This document shows positions 50,412 to 59,943 of a stretch of DNA of 64,000 bases, piece by piece. The position numbers and the translations under genes were made by a program. How positions within the stretch are numbered: the first letter of the stretch is position 1; every line of letters begins with the position of its first letter. Source of the DNA: an uncultured Eubacteriales bacterium (GTDB lineage: Bacteria > Bacillota > Clostridia > Oscillospirales > Acutalibacteraceae); assembly GCA_934436505.1 (NCBI GenBank), contig CAKSAP010000002.1, positions 62,001-126,000 on the forward strand, read 5' to 3'. The notes below the pieces were generated by a model. The model was not told where the DNA came from. It worked only from the letters and a program-made list of their open reading frames with translations, and did no database searches.

Positions 50412-53105
50412 ATGATAAATGTTATGCCCAAATGGGGTCCTTATTCAAAAAAGTATTTTGGAATTTCAAAAATAGTCGATCACAAGAGCGAAAACGGTGT
50501 GCGGTTTGACCTTGTGGTACTTCCGTGCGTTTCAAACACGGACGCTAAAGTTCCGAACGTTACAATTCCCGTCGGTGTTCATCCGTGGGAGTGTAAGAGC
50601 GACTATTCCTACTATTCTTACAGGCAGGACATCGAATGGAAGGACGTTATCTATTCCGATGTTTCGTTTACAAGGCTTGATGACCACTCAACGCTTGTCA
50701 GAACAGAAATTTTTAACAATTCCGAGATGATGCAGAATTGCCTTGTCAATTTCTTTTCCTCCGTTCAGTTCCCGACTGTCAACAGAGTAACACTTACCTT
50801 GCCCGAAAAGTGCGACTTCAAAAAAGCGCTCGATTATGAAAGCTACGAATATAACACCCCTCGTCCGTGGGATAAGGAAACTATGGACGCTATGCACAAG
50901 GGCGAGTTCTTCGATGACCGATTTTATCTTCATAAGGGCTTGGGCGACAGGGATAACAACAGATATATTCTTCCGAAATACTCAAAGCTCGGCGAGGAAA
51001 AAAATGATACAATTATCTATGATTTTGACCTTAAAAACAACTATAACAATGCTGTTTTAACGGTCAGATACCATACAACCTCTGTAAAGGCTTCTAACTT
51101 TACAATCAACGGCAATTCCTTTAGCTTCAAGGCTTGCGACGATTTGCAGCTTGCTGAAATTCCGCTTGGAGCGTTAAACGGAGAAAAATTCACATTGAAG
51201 CTCATTTCCGAGGGAACGGGCGGTATCGAATTCGACTTTTTTGCAATAACCGAGGCAGAGGACAGCAAAAAAATTACGACCGCAATCGAAAAAAATAATT
51301 TTATGCCGACGGTAACGTGCGAGGAAAACGAAAACGGAAAAACCGTCAAAATGAAATATCAGGATATATCAGATACCTTTGTTTTGAGAACGTTTAATGC
51401 TCAAACAAGACTTCGTGAAATTCCGACAGGCTGCCTTGAGGACGTTCCGACGCCGAGAATTTCACAGCCCGACCCGAGCTTTGATAATATGATGGAGACC
51501 TTTTCGGGTGAGTTTTCGTGGAAGCATTCCGACGAGGGATATTATCAAAACACGCTTGTACATACTCTCTATGTGCCGTCTCACACAAGCCATATTGAGT
51601 ACGCCGTAATTTCCGATTGTGAAACCGAATATAAAACAACCGAGGAATACGAAAAAATATATCTTTCCGCCAAAAATTCGGCTGAAAAAATAAAGCTCAA
51701 TGAGGCAGGAAAAAAATACGAATTTTCAAATGAGCTTTTGCGTGCGGCTATGTTCCAAAATACGGTGTATCCGCTTTATCATCACGGCGATTATGTGGTG
51801 CATCACACCCCCGGTAAGCGTTGGGACTCCTTCTATACTTGGGATTCGGGCTTTATCGGTCTTGAAATGAATATGTACAATCCGAAAATTGCGGAGTATA
51901 TTCTCGACCTCTATTTGAGCGAGGAGGACAACAGGGACTATGCCTTTTTGCTTCACGGCTCTCCCGTTCCCGTGCATATTTATCAATATTACGATATGCT
52001 TTCACGCACCAACGACAAGACAAAGCTTTATGGCTATTATGACCGTGTAAAGAGATTTTACGAATTCCTTTGCGGCAGGGTAGACGGCTCGACAACCGCA
52101 AAATTCAAAAGCGGTATGACAACTACCTTTGAGTATTTCTACAACTGCTCGGGTATGGACGATTTACCGCCGCAGGTTGAAATGTACAGAAGAAAGCTTC
52201 AGCTTTTGACAGCCCCGTGCATATCCTCGTCGCAGGTAATAAGATGTGCGAAAATCCTTTCTGTAATTGCAGAACACCTTGGAAAAGCAGAGGATTCAGA
52301 GCAATACAGGGTGGATATTAAGCGTGTGTCTGACGGCTTGCAGACCTATTCGTGGGACGAGGACGCAGGCTATTTCTCATATGTCGTTCACGATGAAAAC
52401 GGCGAGCCTAAAGAGCAGCTGAGAAGCCAAAGCGGCGAAAATATGAACAAGACAATGGACGGCATTTATCCGCTTATCGCAGGCATAACAGACGAAAATC
52501 AGACCGAAAAGCTCCTTTCTCACATTCAGAGTGAGGATGAAATGATGAGCAAGGTCGGCATTTCCGCAGTCAATATGAAAGCAGGCTATTATGCTACAAA
52601 CGGCTATTGGAACGGCAATGTATGGTTTTCGCACCAATGGTTTGTATGGAAAACAATGCTTGACCTCGGCGAAAGCGACTTTGCATATAAAATCGCAAAA
52701 ACTGCACTTGACGCATGGAAAAAAGAGGTTGAATATTCTTATTACACCTTTGAAATGATGTCCATTACAACGGGCAGAGGCGGTTGGTTCCACAATTTCG
52801 GCGGACTTTCCGCACCTGTGAATATTTGGGCAAATGCCTATTATAATCCGGGCACATTCAGCTTCGGCTTTGATGTTTTCTGTGAGAACAGCGATTTTTC
52901 CGAGGACTTTACAAGCTTTAACGCAACCGTCAGCCATTACAACGCAAAAAGGTCAACGGTAATTGTTGTAATGAACGATAATTACGATTACAATGTAACC
53001 GTAAACGGAGAAGAAGCCGAATTTGTAATCAGAGAAAAGGGAACGCTTGAAATTGCAATTCCCGAGGATGTAAAAACGGCTGAAATATCCGTTCAGCTTG
53101 TGTAA
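50412..53105 (+). CDS. Six-hairpin glycoside hydrolase-like protein (GH63/MGH1-like)
   Basis: 897 residues, no signal peptide. The N-terminal ~420 residues are beta-rich; from ~430 a (alpha/alpha)6 barrel begins (FSNELLRAAMFQNTVYPLYH), with GKRWDSFYTWDSGFIGLEM, TNGYWNGNVWFSHQWFVWK and GGWFHNFGGLSAPVNIWANA as conserved blocks resembling trehalase, GH63 and mannosylglycerate hydrolase proteins. A small beta domain ends it. Substrate unknown; it is likely an intracellular exo-glycosidase. It starts 6 bp after the flavoprotein and its 3' end overlaps the next, convergent gene by 13 bp. Confidence 0.72.
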   Translation: MINVMPKWGPYSKKYFGISKIVDHKSENGVRFDLVVLPCVSNTDAKVPNVTIPVGVHPWECKSDYSYYSYRQDIEWKDVIYSDVSFTRLDDHSTLVRTEIFNNSEMMQNCLVNFFSSVQFPTVNRVTLTLPEKCDFKKALDYESYEYNTPRPWDKETMDAMHKGEFFDDRFYLHKGLGDRDNNRYILPKYSKLGEEKNDTIIYDFDLKNNYNNAVLTVRYHTTSVKASNFTINGNSFSFKACDDLQLAEIPLGALNGEKFTLKLISEGTGGIEFDFFAITEAEDSKKITTAIEKNNFMPTVTCEENENGKTVKMKYQDISDTFVLRTFNAQTRLREIPTGCLEDVPTPRISQPDPSFDNMMETFSGEFSWKHSDEGYYQNTLVHTLYVPSHTSHIEYAVISDCETEYKTTEEYEKIYLSAKNSAEKIKLNEAGKKYEFSNELLRAAMFQNTVYPLYHHGDYVVHHTPGKRWDSFYTWDSGFIGLEMNMYNPKIAEYILDLYLSEEDNRDYAFLLHGSPVPVHIYQYYDMLSRTNDKTKLYGYYDRVKRFYEFLCGRVDGSTTAKFKSGMTTTFEYFYNCSGMDDLPPQVEMYRRKLQLLTAPCISSSQVIRCAKILSVIAEHLGKAEDSEQYRVDIKRVSDGLQTYSWDEDAGYFSYVVHDENGEPKEQLRSQSGENMNKTMDGIYPLIAGITDENQTEKLLSHIQSEDEMMSKVGISAVNMKAGYYATNGYWNGNVWFSHQWFVWKTMLDLGESDFAYKIAKTALDAWKKEVEYSYYTFEMMSITTGRGGWFHNFGGLSAPVNIWANAYYNPGTFSFGFDVFCENSDFSEDFTSFNATVSHYNAKRSTVIVVMNDNYDYNVTVNGEEAEFVIREKGTLEIAIPEDVKTAEISVQLV

Positions 53106-53413
53106 TCTTCAATGATTTTCAATATTTCTTCGTCTGTTTGAGCGCTTATACCCGATTTGATTTTGTTCTGCTCAGCTTGCGGAAGCGAAGAAAGATATAC
53201 CTCGTATATTTCAACGGGCATTGAATATCCACGCTTGAAAAGAGCTAACTTTCCGTCATATTGCGACAGCGTATAAAGCGGCGAGGTGCTTGTTGTTTCG
53301 GGCGGAGGTGCCGCTTTTTCGTATTTTGCGCCGAGAGAAAATGCGGCGACGGCAAACACCGTCAAAAGCAAAACGGAGGCGGCGGCTATGCCCTTGATAA
53401 ATATCCTTTGCAC
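53093..53413 (-). CDS. Small membrane-anchored protein, BofC C-terminal-like
   Basis: About 106 residues; GTG at 53411-53413 (minus strand) is preferred because AAGGAG lies 8 nt upstream, while the longer frame to 53443 has none. One N-terminal transmembrane helix (~7-27) leads to an extracytoplasmic tail: YTLSQYDGKLALFKRG, PVEIYEVYLSSLP and DEEILKIIEDYTS. These resemble the BofC C-terminal domain found in small clostridial proteins; BofC proteins modulate sigma-K processing in Bacillus. Assignment is tentative. Confidence 0.65.
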   Translation of the reverse strand: MQRIFIKGIAAASVLLLTVFAVAAFSLGAKYEKAAPPPETTSTSPLYTLSQYDGKLALFKRGYSMPVEIYEVYLSSLPQAEQNKIKSGISAQTDEEILKIIEDYTS

Positions 53414-53564
53414 AAAATCACTCCTTTGAGTTATTTTCGGCAAAAGGCTCTGAAATTAAACACTTATTCAAAATTTTATATTTTTTTATAAAACAGATGA
53501 AATAATCGCAAAATTATGTTACAATACTTTTTATGGTGAATTATAGCGTACGGAGGAACTACAT

Positions 53565-55859
53565 ATGGCAAAAAATGTGCGTACAAAACCGAAAAAACAG
53601 AAGAAACAGCTCAGTCCAAAGGCTAAGAAGGCAATTACTGCTTTGTTGGCTTTGGCTTTTACCGCACTTGTTTCTCTTGTAATAGTTTGCACATATCTGC
53701 TGATTTTTATGACCTCTTATGTCAACGGCGAGGCTAAAATCGATATTGCCGACTACAAGGAAAATCAGGCGCAGACGACAATAGTTTACGCTTACAATTC
53801 AAATGCCGAGGCGGTTGAGCTCACAAGGCTTCACGGCGAGCAAAACCGTGTTTGGACGAGTATTGACGAAATTCCCGAAAGTCTCCAAAAGGCGTATATT
53901 GCCCTTGAGGATAAGCGTTTTGAAAAGCACGACGGCGTTGACTGGATAAGAACCGTTAAGGCTGTTATTACCTTCGGTAAGGCAGGCGGCGGCTCTACGC
54001 TTACACAGCAGCTTATCAAAAACCTTACAGGCGAGAACGGCAAGACCGTAAGCCGTAAATTCTATGAAATTCTCAATGCCTTAAATCTTGAAAAGCACGC
54101 TTCCAAATCTACAATCCTTGAAGCGTATATGAATACTGTCTATATGAGCCACGGCTGCTACGGCGTTAAAACCACGGCTGAAAAGTATTTCGGAAAGGAT
54201 TTGTCCGAGCTCAATATCGCAGAGTGTGCGTCGATAGCGGCGATTACGCAAAACCCATCTACAAATGACCCGTTGCTTCATCCCGAAACAAACAGGAAAA
54301 GACAGCTTACCTGCCTTTATAATATGCTCAATGAGGGATATATCTCTCAGGAAGAATATGATGAGGCGGTTGCTTATGAGATGGTTTTCACAAACAGTGA
54401 GAATTATGTTAAAAAAGATAACGGCGATACAAAAACCGAAAATAAGGCGGCTGTCAACACCGAAATTCAGAGCTACTACGTTGACTATGTTATACAGGCT
54501 GTTATAAATGACCTTGTATCGCAGTGCGGCTATACAAAATCACAGGCTTCAAAGCTTATTTACAACGGCGGACTGAGAATTTACTCGGCGGTTGATACAA
54601 GTATTCAGTCGCAGCTTGAGGACGTTTACGTCAATAAGGTAACAATGCCTGCATACAACAAAAATGTTCCCGACGCTCAGTCGGCTATGACCATTATGGA
54701 TTACAGCGGCAGAATTTTAGGAATGGTAGGCGGTATCGGCGAAAAGACGGAAAACAGAGGTCTTAACCGTGCCACAACACCGAGACAGCCCGGTTCGTCA
54801 ATCAAGCCGATTTCAATTTACTCTCCTGCGATTGAGGAAAAATATGTAACCTGGAGTACAAAGGTGCAGAACTACGGTGTCGCACACTACTACCCCGACG
54901 GCGGAACAGGTCCTGTAAACTACGGTAACGATCCCGGCTCTCCCGACTCATATGTTACCGTTCAGCACGCACTTTGCGTATCCTACAATACCGTTCCGGC
55001 ACAGCTTCTCAGACAGATGGGAATTGATTTGAGCTATAAATACGCAACCGAGAAATTCAAGCTCACTTATTTGAACGATACCGATAAAAATATGTCGTCG
55101 CTTGCAGTCGGAGGCGCAAGTAAGGGCGTTACGACGGTACAGATGGCGGCTGCGTTTGCTGCCTTCGGCAACGGCGGTAAATACTTCGAGCCGTATTGCT
55201 ATTATAAGGTTACGAACGCAAACGGCACAAAGATATATCTTCAGCATCAGGACTCGGAGGGCGAGCAGATTATCTCTCCCGATACCGCAGATGTAATGAA
55301 CAAGCTTTTGCAGACGGTCGTAACAGATGCCGCACATATGGCTACGGCACGAAATTACGGCGTTTCGGGCTTTGAGACCTTTGCAAAAACAGGTACGACG
55401 AGTGATGATAAGGACCGTTGGTTTGTCGGCGGAACACCTTATTATGTTGCGGCTGTATGGTACGGTTGCGATATGCCCAAACAGCTTTCCGCTTATGTTT
55501 CGGGAAGCCCCTCGGGTAAGGTCTTTGCCGAGGTAATGAAGAGAATACACAAGGGACTTACGGCAAAGCCGTTTGACGTCCATTCCAATCTTTTAGTGAG
55601 TGAAACCTACTGCACGCAGTCGGGCTTCCTTGCGAGCGAGGGCTGTCAGAGCACGGCGACGGGCTGGTACACAAAGAGCAATCTTCCGGGTCATTGTACA
55701 ACCTGTGCCGCACCGAGCGTTCAAGAGCCTGTCAGCGAGGGCGAAACGGTACAGACCCCCGAGCAGCAAAATCCCGATGCGTCGGGCTCAAATGAGGGCA
55801 CACCCGAGCAGACTCCGCCTGCAACCGCAGCGCCCGAAAATCTTCCGCCTGCCGAATAG
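53565..55859 (+). CDS. Class A penicillin-binding protein (PBP1A type)
   Basis: 764 residues: basic cytoplasmic N-terminus, one transmembrane helix (~25-50), GT51 glycosyltransferase (~85-270; ALEDKRFEKHDGVDW, GGSTLTQQLIKNL) and transpeptidase. Transpeptidase motifs are SSIK with catalytic S411, SYN (VSYNTVPAQ) and KTG (K608-TGTT). A Pro/Glu-rich tail of ~55 residues follows the last domain. It polymerises and cross-links peptidoglycan. ACGGAGGAAC precedes the ATG. Confidence 0.95.
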   Translation: MAKNVRTKPKKQKKQLSPKAKKAITALLALAFTALVSLVIVCTYLLIFMTSYVNGEAKIDIADYKENQAQTTIVYAYNSNAEAVELTRLHGEQNRVWTSIDEIPESLQKAYIALEDKRFEKHDGVDWIRTVKAVITFGKAGGGSTLTQQLIKNLTGENGKTVSRKFYEILNALNLEKHASKSTILEAYMNTVYMSHGCYGVKTTAEKYFGKDLSELNIAECASIAAITQNPSTNDPLLHPETNRKRQLTCLYNMLNEGYISQEEYDEAVAYEMVFTNSENYVKKDNGDTKTENKAAVNTEIQSYYVDYVIQAVINDLVSQCGYTKSQASKLIYNGGLRIYSAVDTSIQSQLEDVYVNKVTMPAYNKNVPDAQSAMTIMDYSGRILGMVGGIGEKTENRGLNRATTPRQPGSSIKPISIYSPAIEEKYVTWSTKVQNYGVAHYYPDGGTGPVNYGNDPGSPDSYVTVQHALCVSYNTVPAQLLRQMGIDLSYKYATEKFKLTYLNDTDKNMSSLAVGGASKGVTTVQMAAAFAAFGNGGKYFEPYCYYKVTNANGTKIYLQHQDSEGEQIISPDTADVMNKLLQTVVTDAAHMATARNYGVSGFETFAKTGTTSDDKDRWFVGGTPYYVAAVWYGCDMPKQLSAYVSGSPSGKVFAEVMKRIHKGLTAKPFDVHSNLLVSETYCTQSGFLASEGCQSTATGWYTKSNLPGHCTTCAAPSVQEPVSEGETVQTPEQQNPDASGSNEGTPEQTPPATAAPENLPPAE

Positions 55860-55867
55860 GAGAATAT

Positions 55868-56278
55868 ATGGTAATAATTTCCGTTGATTACGGCGATGTG
55901 AGAACAGGCGTGGCAGCTTGCGATAAGCTACAGCTGCTTGCCTCTCCCGTAACCGTTATAAAGCAAAAAGACCCCGAGCTTCTCTCGGAGGAAATAAAAA
56001 AAATATGCATTGAAAAAAAGGCGGAAAAAATCGTCTTGGGACTTCCTAAGAATATGGACGGAAGCGAGGGCTTTCGTGCCGAGGCTTGCAAGGAATTTGC
56101 AAAACTGCTTTCGGAAAAGACGGGGTTGAGCGTAGATTTTCAGGACGAACGTTTGACGACGGTTTCCGCACACAACATATTAAACGCAACCGACACAAGA
56201 GGAAAAAAGCGTAAGGCTGTTGTTGATGCGGTTTCTGCCGTGCTTATTCTTGAGGATTATCTCAGGAAACAAAATTAA
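55868..56278 (+). CDS. yqgF: Putative pre-16S rRNA nuclease RuvX/YqgF
   Basis: 136 residues, RNase H-like fold: ISVDYGDVRTGVAACD with the first catalytic Asp, VLGLPKNMDGSEG, FQDERLTTVSAHNIL and the final VVDAVSAVLILEDYL with the last Asp. Involved in 16S 5'-end maturation. It usually lies with ireB; in this window ireB is 33 kb away. It starts 8 bp after the PBP gene. Confidence 0.94.
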   Translation: MVIISVDYGDVRTGVAACDKLQLLASPVTVIKQKDPELLSEEIKKICIEKKAEKIVLGLPKNMDGSEGFRAEACKEFAKLLSEKTGLSVDFQDERLTTVSAHNILNATDTRGKKRKAVVDAVSAVLILEDYLRKQN

Positions 56279-56300
56279 CACCACGATATGACAAATTATT

Positions 56301-56341
56301 GAGCTTGAAGCCTATATAATTGGCTTCAGGCTCATTTTTTT
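56301..56341 (+). terminator. Terminator after yqgF
   Basis: GAGCTTGAAGCC/GGCTTCAGGCTC with a TATATAATT loop, followed by ATTTTTTT. The T-run ends 15 nt before the spoIIGA start. Confidence 0.88.
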
Positions 56342-56355
56342 GTGTGGTGATAGCT

Positions 56356-57264
56356 TTGACCGTCTACGTTGACATATTGCTTGCCGTGAACATATTTGTA
56401 AACTATTTTCTGCTTTTGGCAAGCGCCAAAATTCTTCGCCGTGACATAAAGCGGATAAGGCTGTTCTCGGCGTCTGCTCTCGGCAGCTTATATTCATTGA
56501 TAATCTTTCTGCCCGAGCTTCCCGAGGTGCTGACCGTTTTTATAAATCTTGCCGTATCCGCCGTGCTCACGGTTATCGCTTTTTCGCCGAAAAGCCTGAA
56601 GGTGTTTTTAAGAGAGGTCGGAGTGTTCTTTGCCGTGAATTTCGCCTTTGCGGGTATAATGCTCGGTATTTGGCTTGCGTTTAAGCCAAGCGGAATGGTT
56701 TTTAACAACAGCGTGGTTTATTTCAATATCGATATAAAGGTACTGACGGTTTCGACGGTTATTTGCTATGCTGTGATTACCGTTATTTTAAGGCTTATAA
56801 AGCGCAGCGCACCGCCCGAGTCGATTTTCAGCGTAACGTTTTTCAATTCAGGGCGAAGCGTTACCGTAAACGCACTTTTGGACACGGGAAACACTCTCAA
56901 GGACGGCTTTTCGGGGAAGCCCGTTATCATAGCCGACAGCAGCGTTTTTGATTCGCTTGTGGGCTTTTCTCCCGAGGATTGCTTTCGTGGCAATAACGCA
57001 ATAGATATGCTGGGTGCTGAAAACAAAATAAGACTTGTGGCATATAACACGGTCGGGGAAAAGGGCTTTTTAAGGGCTTTGTCGGTTGACGGAGTGAGCG
57101 TGGAAGCCGACGGAAAAGCTTACGTTGCAAAAAACGTGCTTGTCGCTCAAAGCAAAACGGAATTTACAAACGGAGAATATTCGGCAATACTCAACAATGA
57201 TTTTTTTGAAAGGATGAGCAGTGATGATAAAAGAGTACATACGGTTGCTTTTCAGCAAAATTAA
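56356..57264 (+). CDS. spoIIGA: Sigma-E processing peptidase SpoIIGA
   Basis: About 302 residues from TTG at 56356 (GGTGATA upstream), which gives [19 protein letters not shown], the normal family N-terminus. Five hydrophobic helices (~1-150) anchor a C-terminal aspartic protease domain with the active-site motif LLDTGNT (D176 from this start). It cleaves pro-sigma E in the mother cell after a forespore signal. Its 3' end overlaps sigE by 44 bp. Confidence 0.92.
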   Translation: MTVYVDILLAVNIFVNYFLLLASAKILRRDIKRIRLFSASALGSLYSLIIFLPELPEVLTVFINLAVSAVLTVIAFSPKSLKVFLREVGVFFAVNFAFAGIMLGIWLAFKPSGMVFNNSVVYFNIDIKVLTVSTVICYAVITVILRLIKRSAPPESIFSVTFFNSGRSVTVNALLDTGNTLKDGFSGKPVIIADSSVFDSLVGFSPEDCFRGNNAIDMLGAENKIRLVAYNTVGEKGFLRALSVDGVSVEADGKAYVAKNVLVAQSKTEFTNGEYSAILNNDFFERMSSDDKRVHTVAFQQN

Positions 57265-57931
57265 AGAGCTGTTTTTTGAAACCGACATAAACTTTGTCGG
57301 CGGCGGAGAAAATTTACCCGAGCCGCTTACTAAGGAGCGAGAGGAGGAGTATCTAAAACGCATTTCGGACGGGGACGAGAGTGCGAGAGAGCCGTTGATT
57401 GTACACAATTTAAGGCTTGTCGTTTATATTGCGAAGAAGTTTGACAATTCGGGCGTGGGGACGGATGACCTTGTTTCAATCGGAACAATAGGTCTTATTA
57501 AAGCCGTGAACACCTTTAAGCCCGAGAAAAACATAAAGCTTGCAACCTACGCTTCAAGGTGTATTGAAAATGAAATTCTGATGTATCTTCGCAAAATAAA
57601 TCTGCACAGAACAGATATTTCAATCGACGAGCCTTTGAATATCGATTGGGACGGAAACGAGCTGCTTTTATCTGACGTTTTGGGCAGTGAACCCGACGAG
57701 ATAAACCGAGGGCTTGAATGTGAGGACGAGAAAAAGGTGCTTTTGGAAACGGTCAATTCTCTGTCACCGAGGGAACGGCTTATTATGAATATGCGCTTCG
57801 GTCTCGGAGGGGAAACGGAGCATACGCAAAAGGAGGTTGCGGACATTCTCGGCATATCTCAAAGCTATATTTCTCGCCTTGAAAAGCGAATTATAGCAAG
57901 ATTGAAAAAAGAAATGGAAAAAGCGGTGTAA
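57221..57931 (+). CDS. sigE: RNA polymerase sigma-E factor
   Basis: 236 residues. The N-terminal pro-segment ([20 protein letters not shown]) precedes [18 protein letters not shown] and [20 protein letters not shown] (region 2), and [21 protein letters not shown] (region 4). First mother-cell sigma factor in sporulation. Overlap with spoIIGA suggests translational coupling. In Bacillus and many clostridia sigG follows; here an unrelated acyltransferase does. Confidence 0.95.
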   Translation: MMIKEYIRLLFSKIKELFFETDINFVGGGENLPEPLTKEREEEYLKRISDGDESAREPLIVHNLRLVVYIAKKFDNSGVGTDDLVSIGTIGLIKAVNTFKPEKNIKLATYASRCIENEILMYLRKINLHRTDISIDEPLNIDWDGNELLLSDVLGSEPDEINRGLECEDEKKVLLETVNSLSPRERLIMNMRFGLGGETEHTQKEVADILGISQSYISRLEKRIIARLKKEMEKAV

Positions 57932-57992
57932 TTTTGTGCAAAATATAATGAAAAATATTCTAAAAACACTATTATTTCTATAAAAAATGTGG

Positions 57993-58036
57993 TATAATGT
58001 TGCCACAAATGCTTTCCGCAATGCAATTCTGCGGAA
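57993..58036 (+). promoter_or_regulatory. Candidate extended -10 promoter and leader hairpin ahead of the MBOAT gene
   Basis: TGGTATAAT gives an extended -10 box at 57993-57998 without a clear -35 box. A 7-bp hairpin, TTCCGCA/TGCGGAA, follows at 58014-58036. The leader to the MBOAT start is about 115 nt. Confidence 0.45.
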
Positions 58037-58122
58037 AATTAAATATAAGTGTGTTAAAACGGTTGTTAAAACACATACACAATAGATAATTTTTAACTAT
58101 AACGTTTATCGGAGGCAAACTC

Positions 58123-59529
58123 TTGGTTTTTTCAAGCTTGGTATTTTTATATATTTTCCTGCCTCTGTGTCTTGTCTTTTATTTTTTGACGAAGAATATA
58201 AAAATCCGCAACGCCGTGCTTTTGGTTTTCTCATTGGTGTTTTATGCATACGGAGAGCCGAAATATATACTTTTGATGATTGCTACCGTGCTTGTAGACT
58301 ATATCGGCGGACTTTTGGTTGACAGATACAGAGGGAAGCTGCTTTCAAAGCTTTTCCTGTTTTTGAGCGTGGCAATTACGCTTTCGAGCCTTGCACTCTT
58401 CAAGTATTCGGACTTCTTTGCGCAGAGCCTTAATTCGGCGTTTTCACTCAATATTAAATCGCTCGGGCTTGCGCTTCCTATCGGTATTTCCTTTTATACC
58501 TTTCAGGCTCTTACATATGTCGTTGACGTTTACAGGGGCAAGGTAAGGGTTCAAGACTCATTTTTCAAGTTGCTTTTGTATGTTTCGATGTTTCCGCAGC
58601 TTATCGCAGGTCCGATTGTCCGTTACAGCGACGTTGAAAGGCAGCTCTCTTCAAGAACAGTTACCTTAAAGGGAGCATCTGACGGCATTTTACGCTTTTG
58701 CATAGGTCTTATTAAAAAGACGATTATCGCAAACTATGCAGGTGAGCTGTCAACAAAGCTTATCGGCGGCGATATGAACGGCGTCAGCTTTGCAGGCGCT
58801 TGGATCGGTATAATAGCATTTACTCTTCAGATTTATTTTGACTTTTCCGCATATTCGGATATGGCAATAGGCTTGGGCAAGATTTTCGGCTTTGATTTCC
58901 CTGAAAACTTCCGCTATCCTTACTGCGCCGATTCCGTAAATGATTTCTGGAGACGTTGGCACATTACATTAAGCTCGTTTTTCAGGGACTACGTCTACAT
59001 TCCGCTCGGCGGCAACAGAAAACATTGGGCATTTAATATGCTTATCGTTTGGGTGCTTACGGGCTTTTGGCACGGTGCAAGCTACAACTATATACTTTGG
59101 GGGCTTTACTACTTCTTTTTCCTTATGCTTGAAAAGATTTATATCGGCAAGCGACTTTCAAGGACAAGCTCCGTCATCAAACACATTTACACTCTGCTTG
59201 TAGTGGTTATCGGCTGGGCGTTTTTTTATTTTGAAGACCTCGCCAATCTCAAAAACTTTTTCAGAGCGATTTTCTTCCAAAACGGATTTTCTACGCTTAC
59301 CGAAAAAACAGTTGCTCAAAACTATATAGCGGTAATAATCATCGGAATAATAGCATCGCTCCCGATTGCAAGTCTTATAAAACGATTTGCGCAGAATATT
59401 TCCGCAAGCAAATCGGGTAAGGCTCTTGTCAATTTGTCAATCGTACTGTTCGTGCTGTTCTCGTTGACGGTTTCGACCGCCTCGCTTATCGGCGACAGCT
59501 ACAATCCCTTCCTTTATTTCAGATTTTAA
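58123..59529 (+). CDS. MBOAT family O-acyltransferase (AlgI/DltB-like)
   Basis: 468 residues, about ten transmembrane helices, starting with TTG at 58123 (ATCGGAGGCAA upstream). MBOAT hallmarks are PIGISFYTFQALTYVVDVYRG, FPQLIAGPIVRYSD, FDFSAYSDMAIGLGKIFGF, DFWRRWHITLSSFFRDYVYI and the catalytic His in GFWHGASYNYILWGLYY. These enzymes transfer acetyl groups across the membrane onto surface polysaccharide together with an AlgJ/DHHW partner. The next gene is such a partner, but short. Confidence 0.93.
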   Translation: MVFSSLVFLYIFLPLCLVFYFLTKNIKIRNAVLLVFSLVFYAYGEPKYILLMIATVLVDYIGGLLVDRYRGKLLSKLFLFLSVAITLSSLALFKYSDFFAQSLNSAFSLNIKSLGLALPIGISFYTFQALTYVVDVYRGKVRVQDSFFKLLLYVSMFPQLIAGPIVRYSDVERQLSSRTVTLKGASDGILRFCIGLIKKTIIANYAGELSTKLIGGDMNGVSFAGAWIGIIAFTLQIYFDFSAYSDMAIGLGKIFGFDFPENFRYPYCADSVNDFWRRWHITLSSFFRDYVYIPLGGNRKHWAFNMLIVWVLTGFWHGASYNYILWGLYYFFFLMLEKIYIGKRLSRTSSVIKHIYTLLVVVIGWAFFYFEDLANLKNFFRAIFFQNGFSTLTEKTVAQNYIAVIIIGIIASLPIASLIKRFAQNISASKSGKALVNLSIVLFVLFSLTVSTASLIGDSYNPFLYFRF

Positions 59530-59538
59530 CGGTGGCAT

Positions 59539-59916
59539 ATGGTTATGTATACAAGAACGAAAACAAAAAAAGATGTTACTCCGAGTAAGGCGGGTGCATT
59601 TTTCATAATTTTGGCTTTTGTCGGTGTGATAATAACCCTTTTTCTTATAAGTGCGTTTGACACCGATAAAACTGTTTCTCAAAAAGAAAACAGAACTCTC
59701 AAGCAAAGACCGAAATTTACTGTTTCGGCGGTGCTTGACGGGAAATACTTTTCGGAGTTCGAGGAATATTATCAGGACACATTTCCTTACAGAGATGAAT
59801 TTCTCGGCTTAAACTCAAAAATCTCCAAAGCTTTTTCAAAGACAAAGGGTAACAGCGGTATGGTTATCGTTGAAAAGCAGGAGAAGGATGACTTTGCCGG
59901 TCAGAACATTGATTAA
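59539..59916 (+). CDS. N-terminal part of a DHHW/AlgJ-like protein (shortened)
   Basis: 125 residues. One transmembrane helix (~20-42), then the typical DHHW-family start SQKENRTLKQRPKFTVSAVL, DGKYFSEFEEYYQDTFPYRDEF. Full-length partners of MBOAT acyltransferases are usually around 350-400 residues and carry a SGNH-like domain with the DHHW motif; all of that is missing here. The frame ends 28 bp before the next operon. It may be a remnant or a truncated but functional membrane adaptor. Confidence 0.75.
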   Translation: MVMYTRTKTKKDVTPSKAGAFFIILAFVGVIITLFLISAFDTDKTVSQKENRTLKQRPKFTVSAVLDGKYFSEFEEYYQDTFPYRDEFLGLNSKISKAFSKTKGNSGMVIVEKQEKDDFAGQNID

Positions 59917-59943
59917 TATATATTTTACAAGGGGTGAGGTTTT

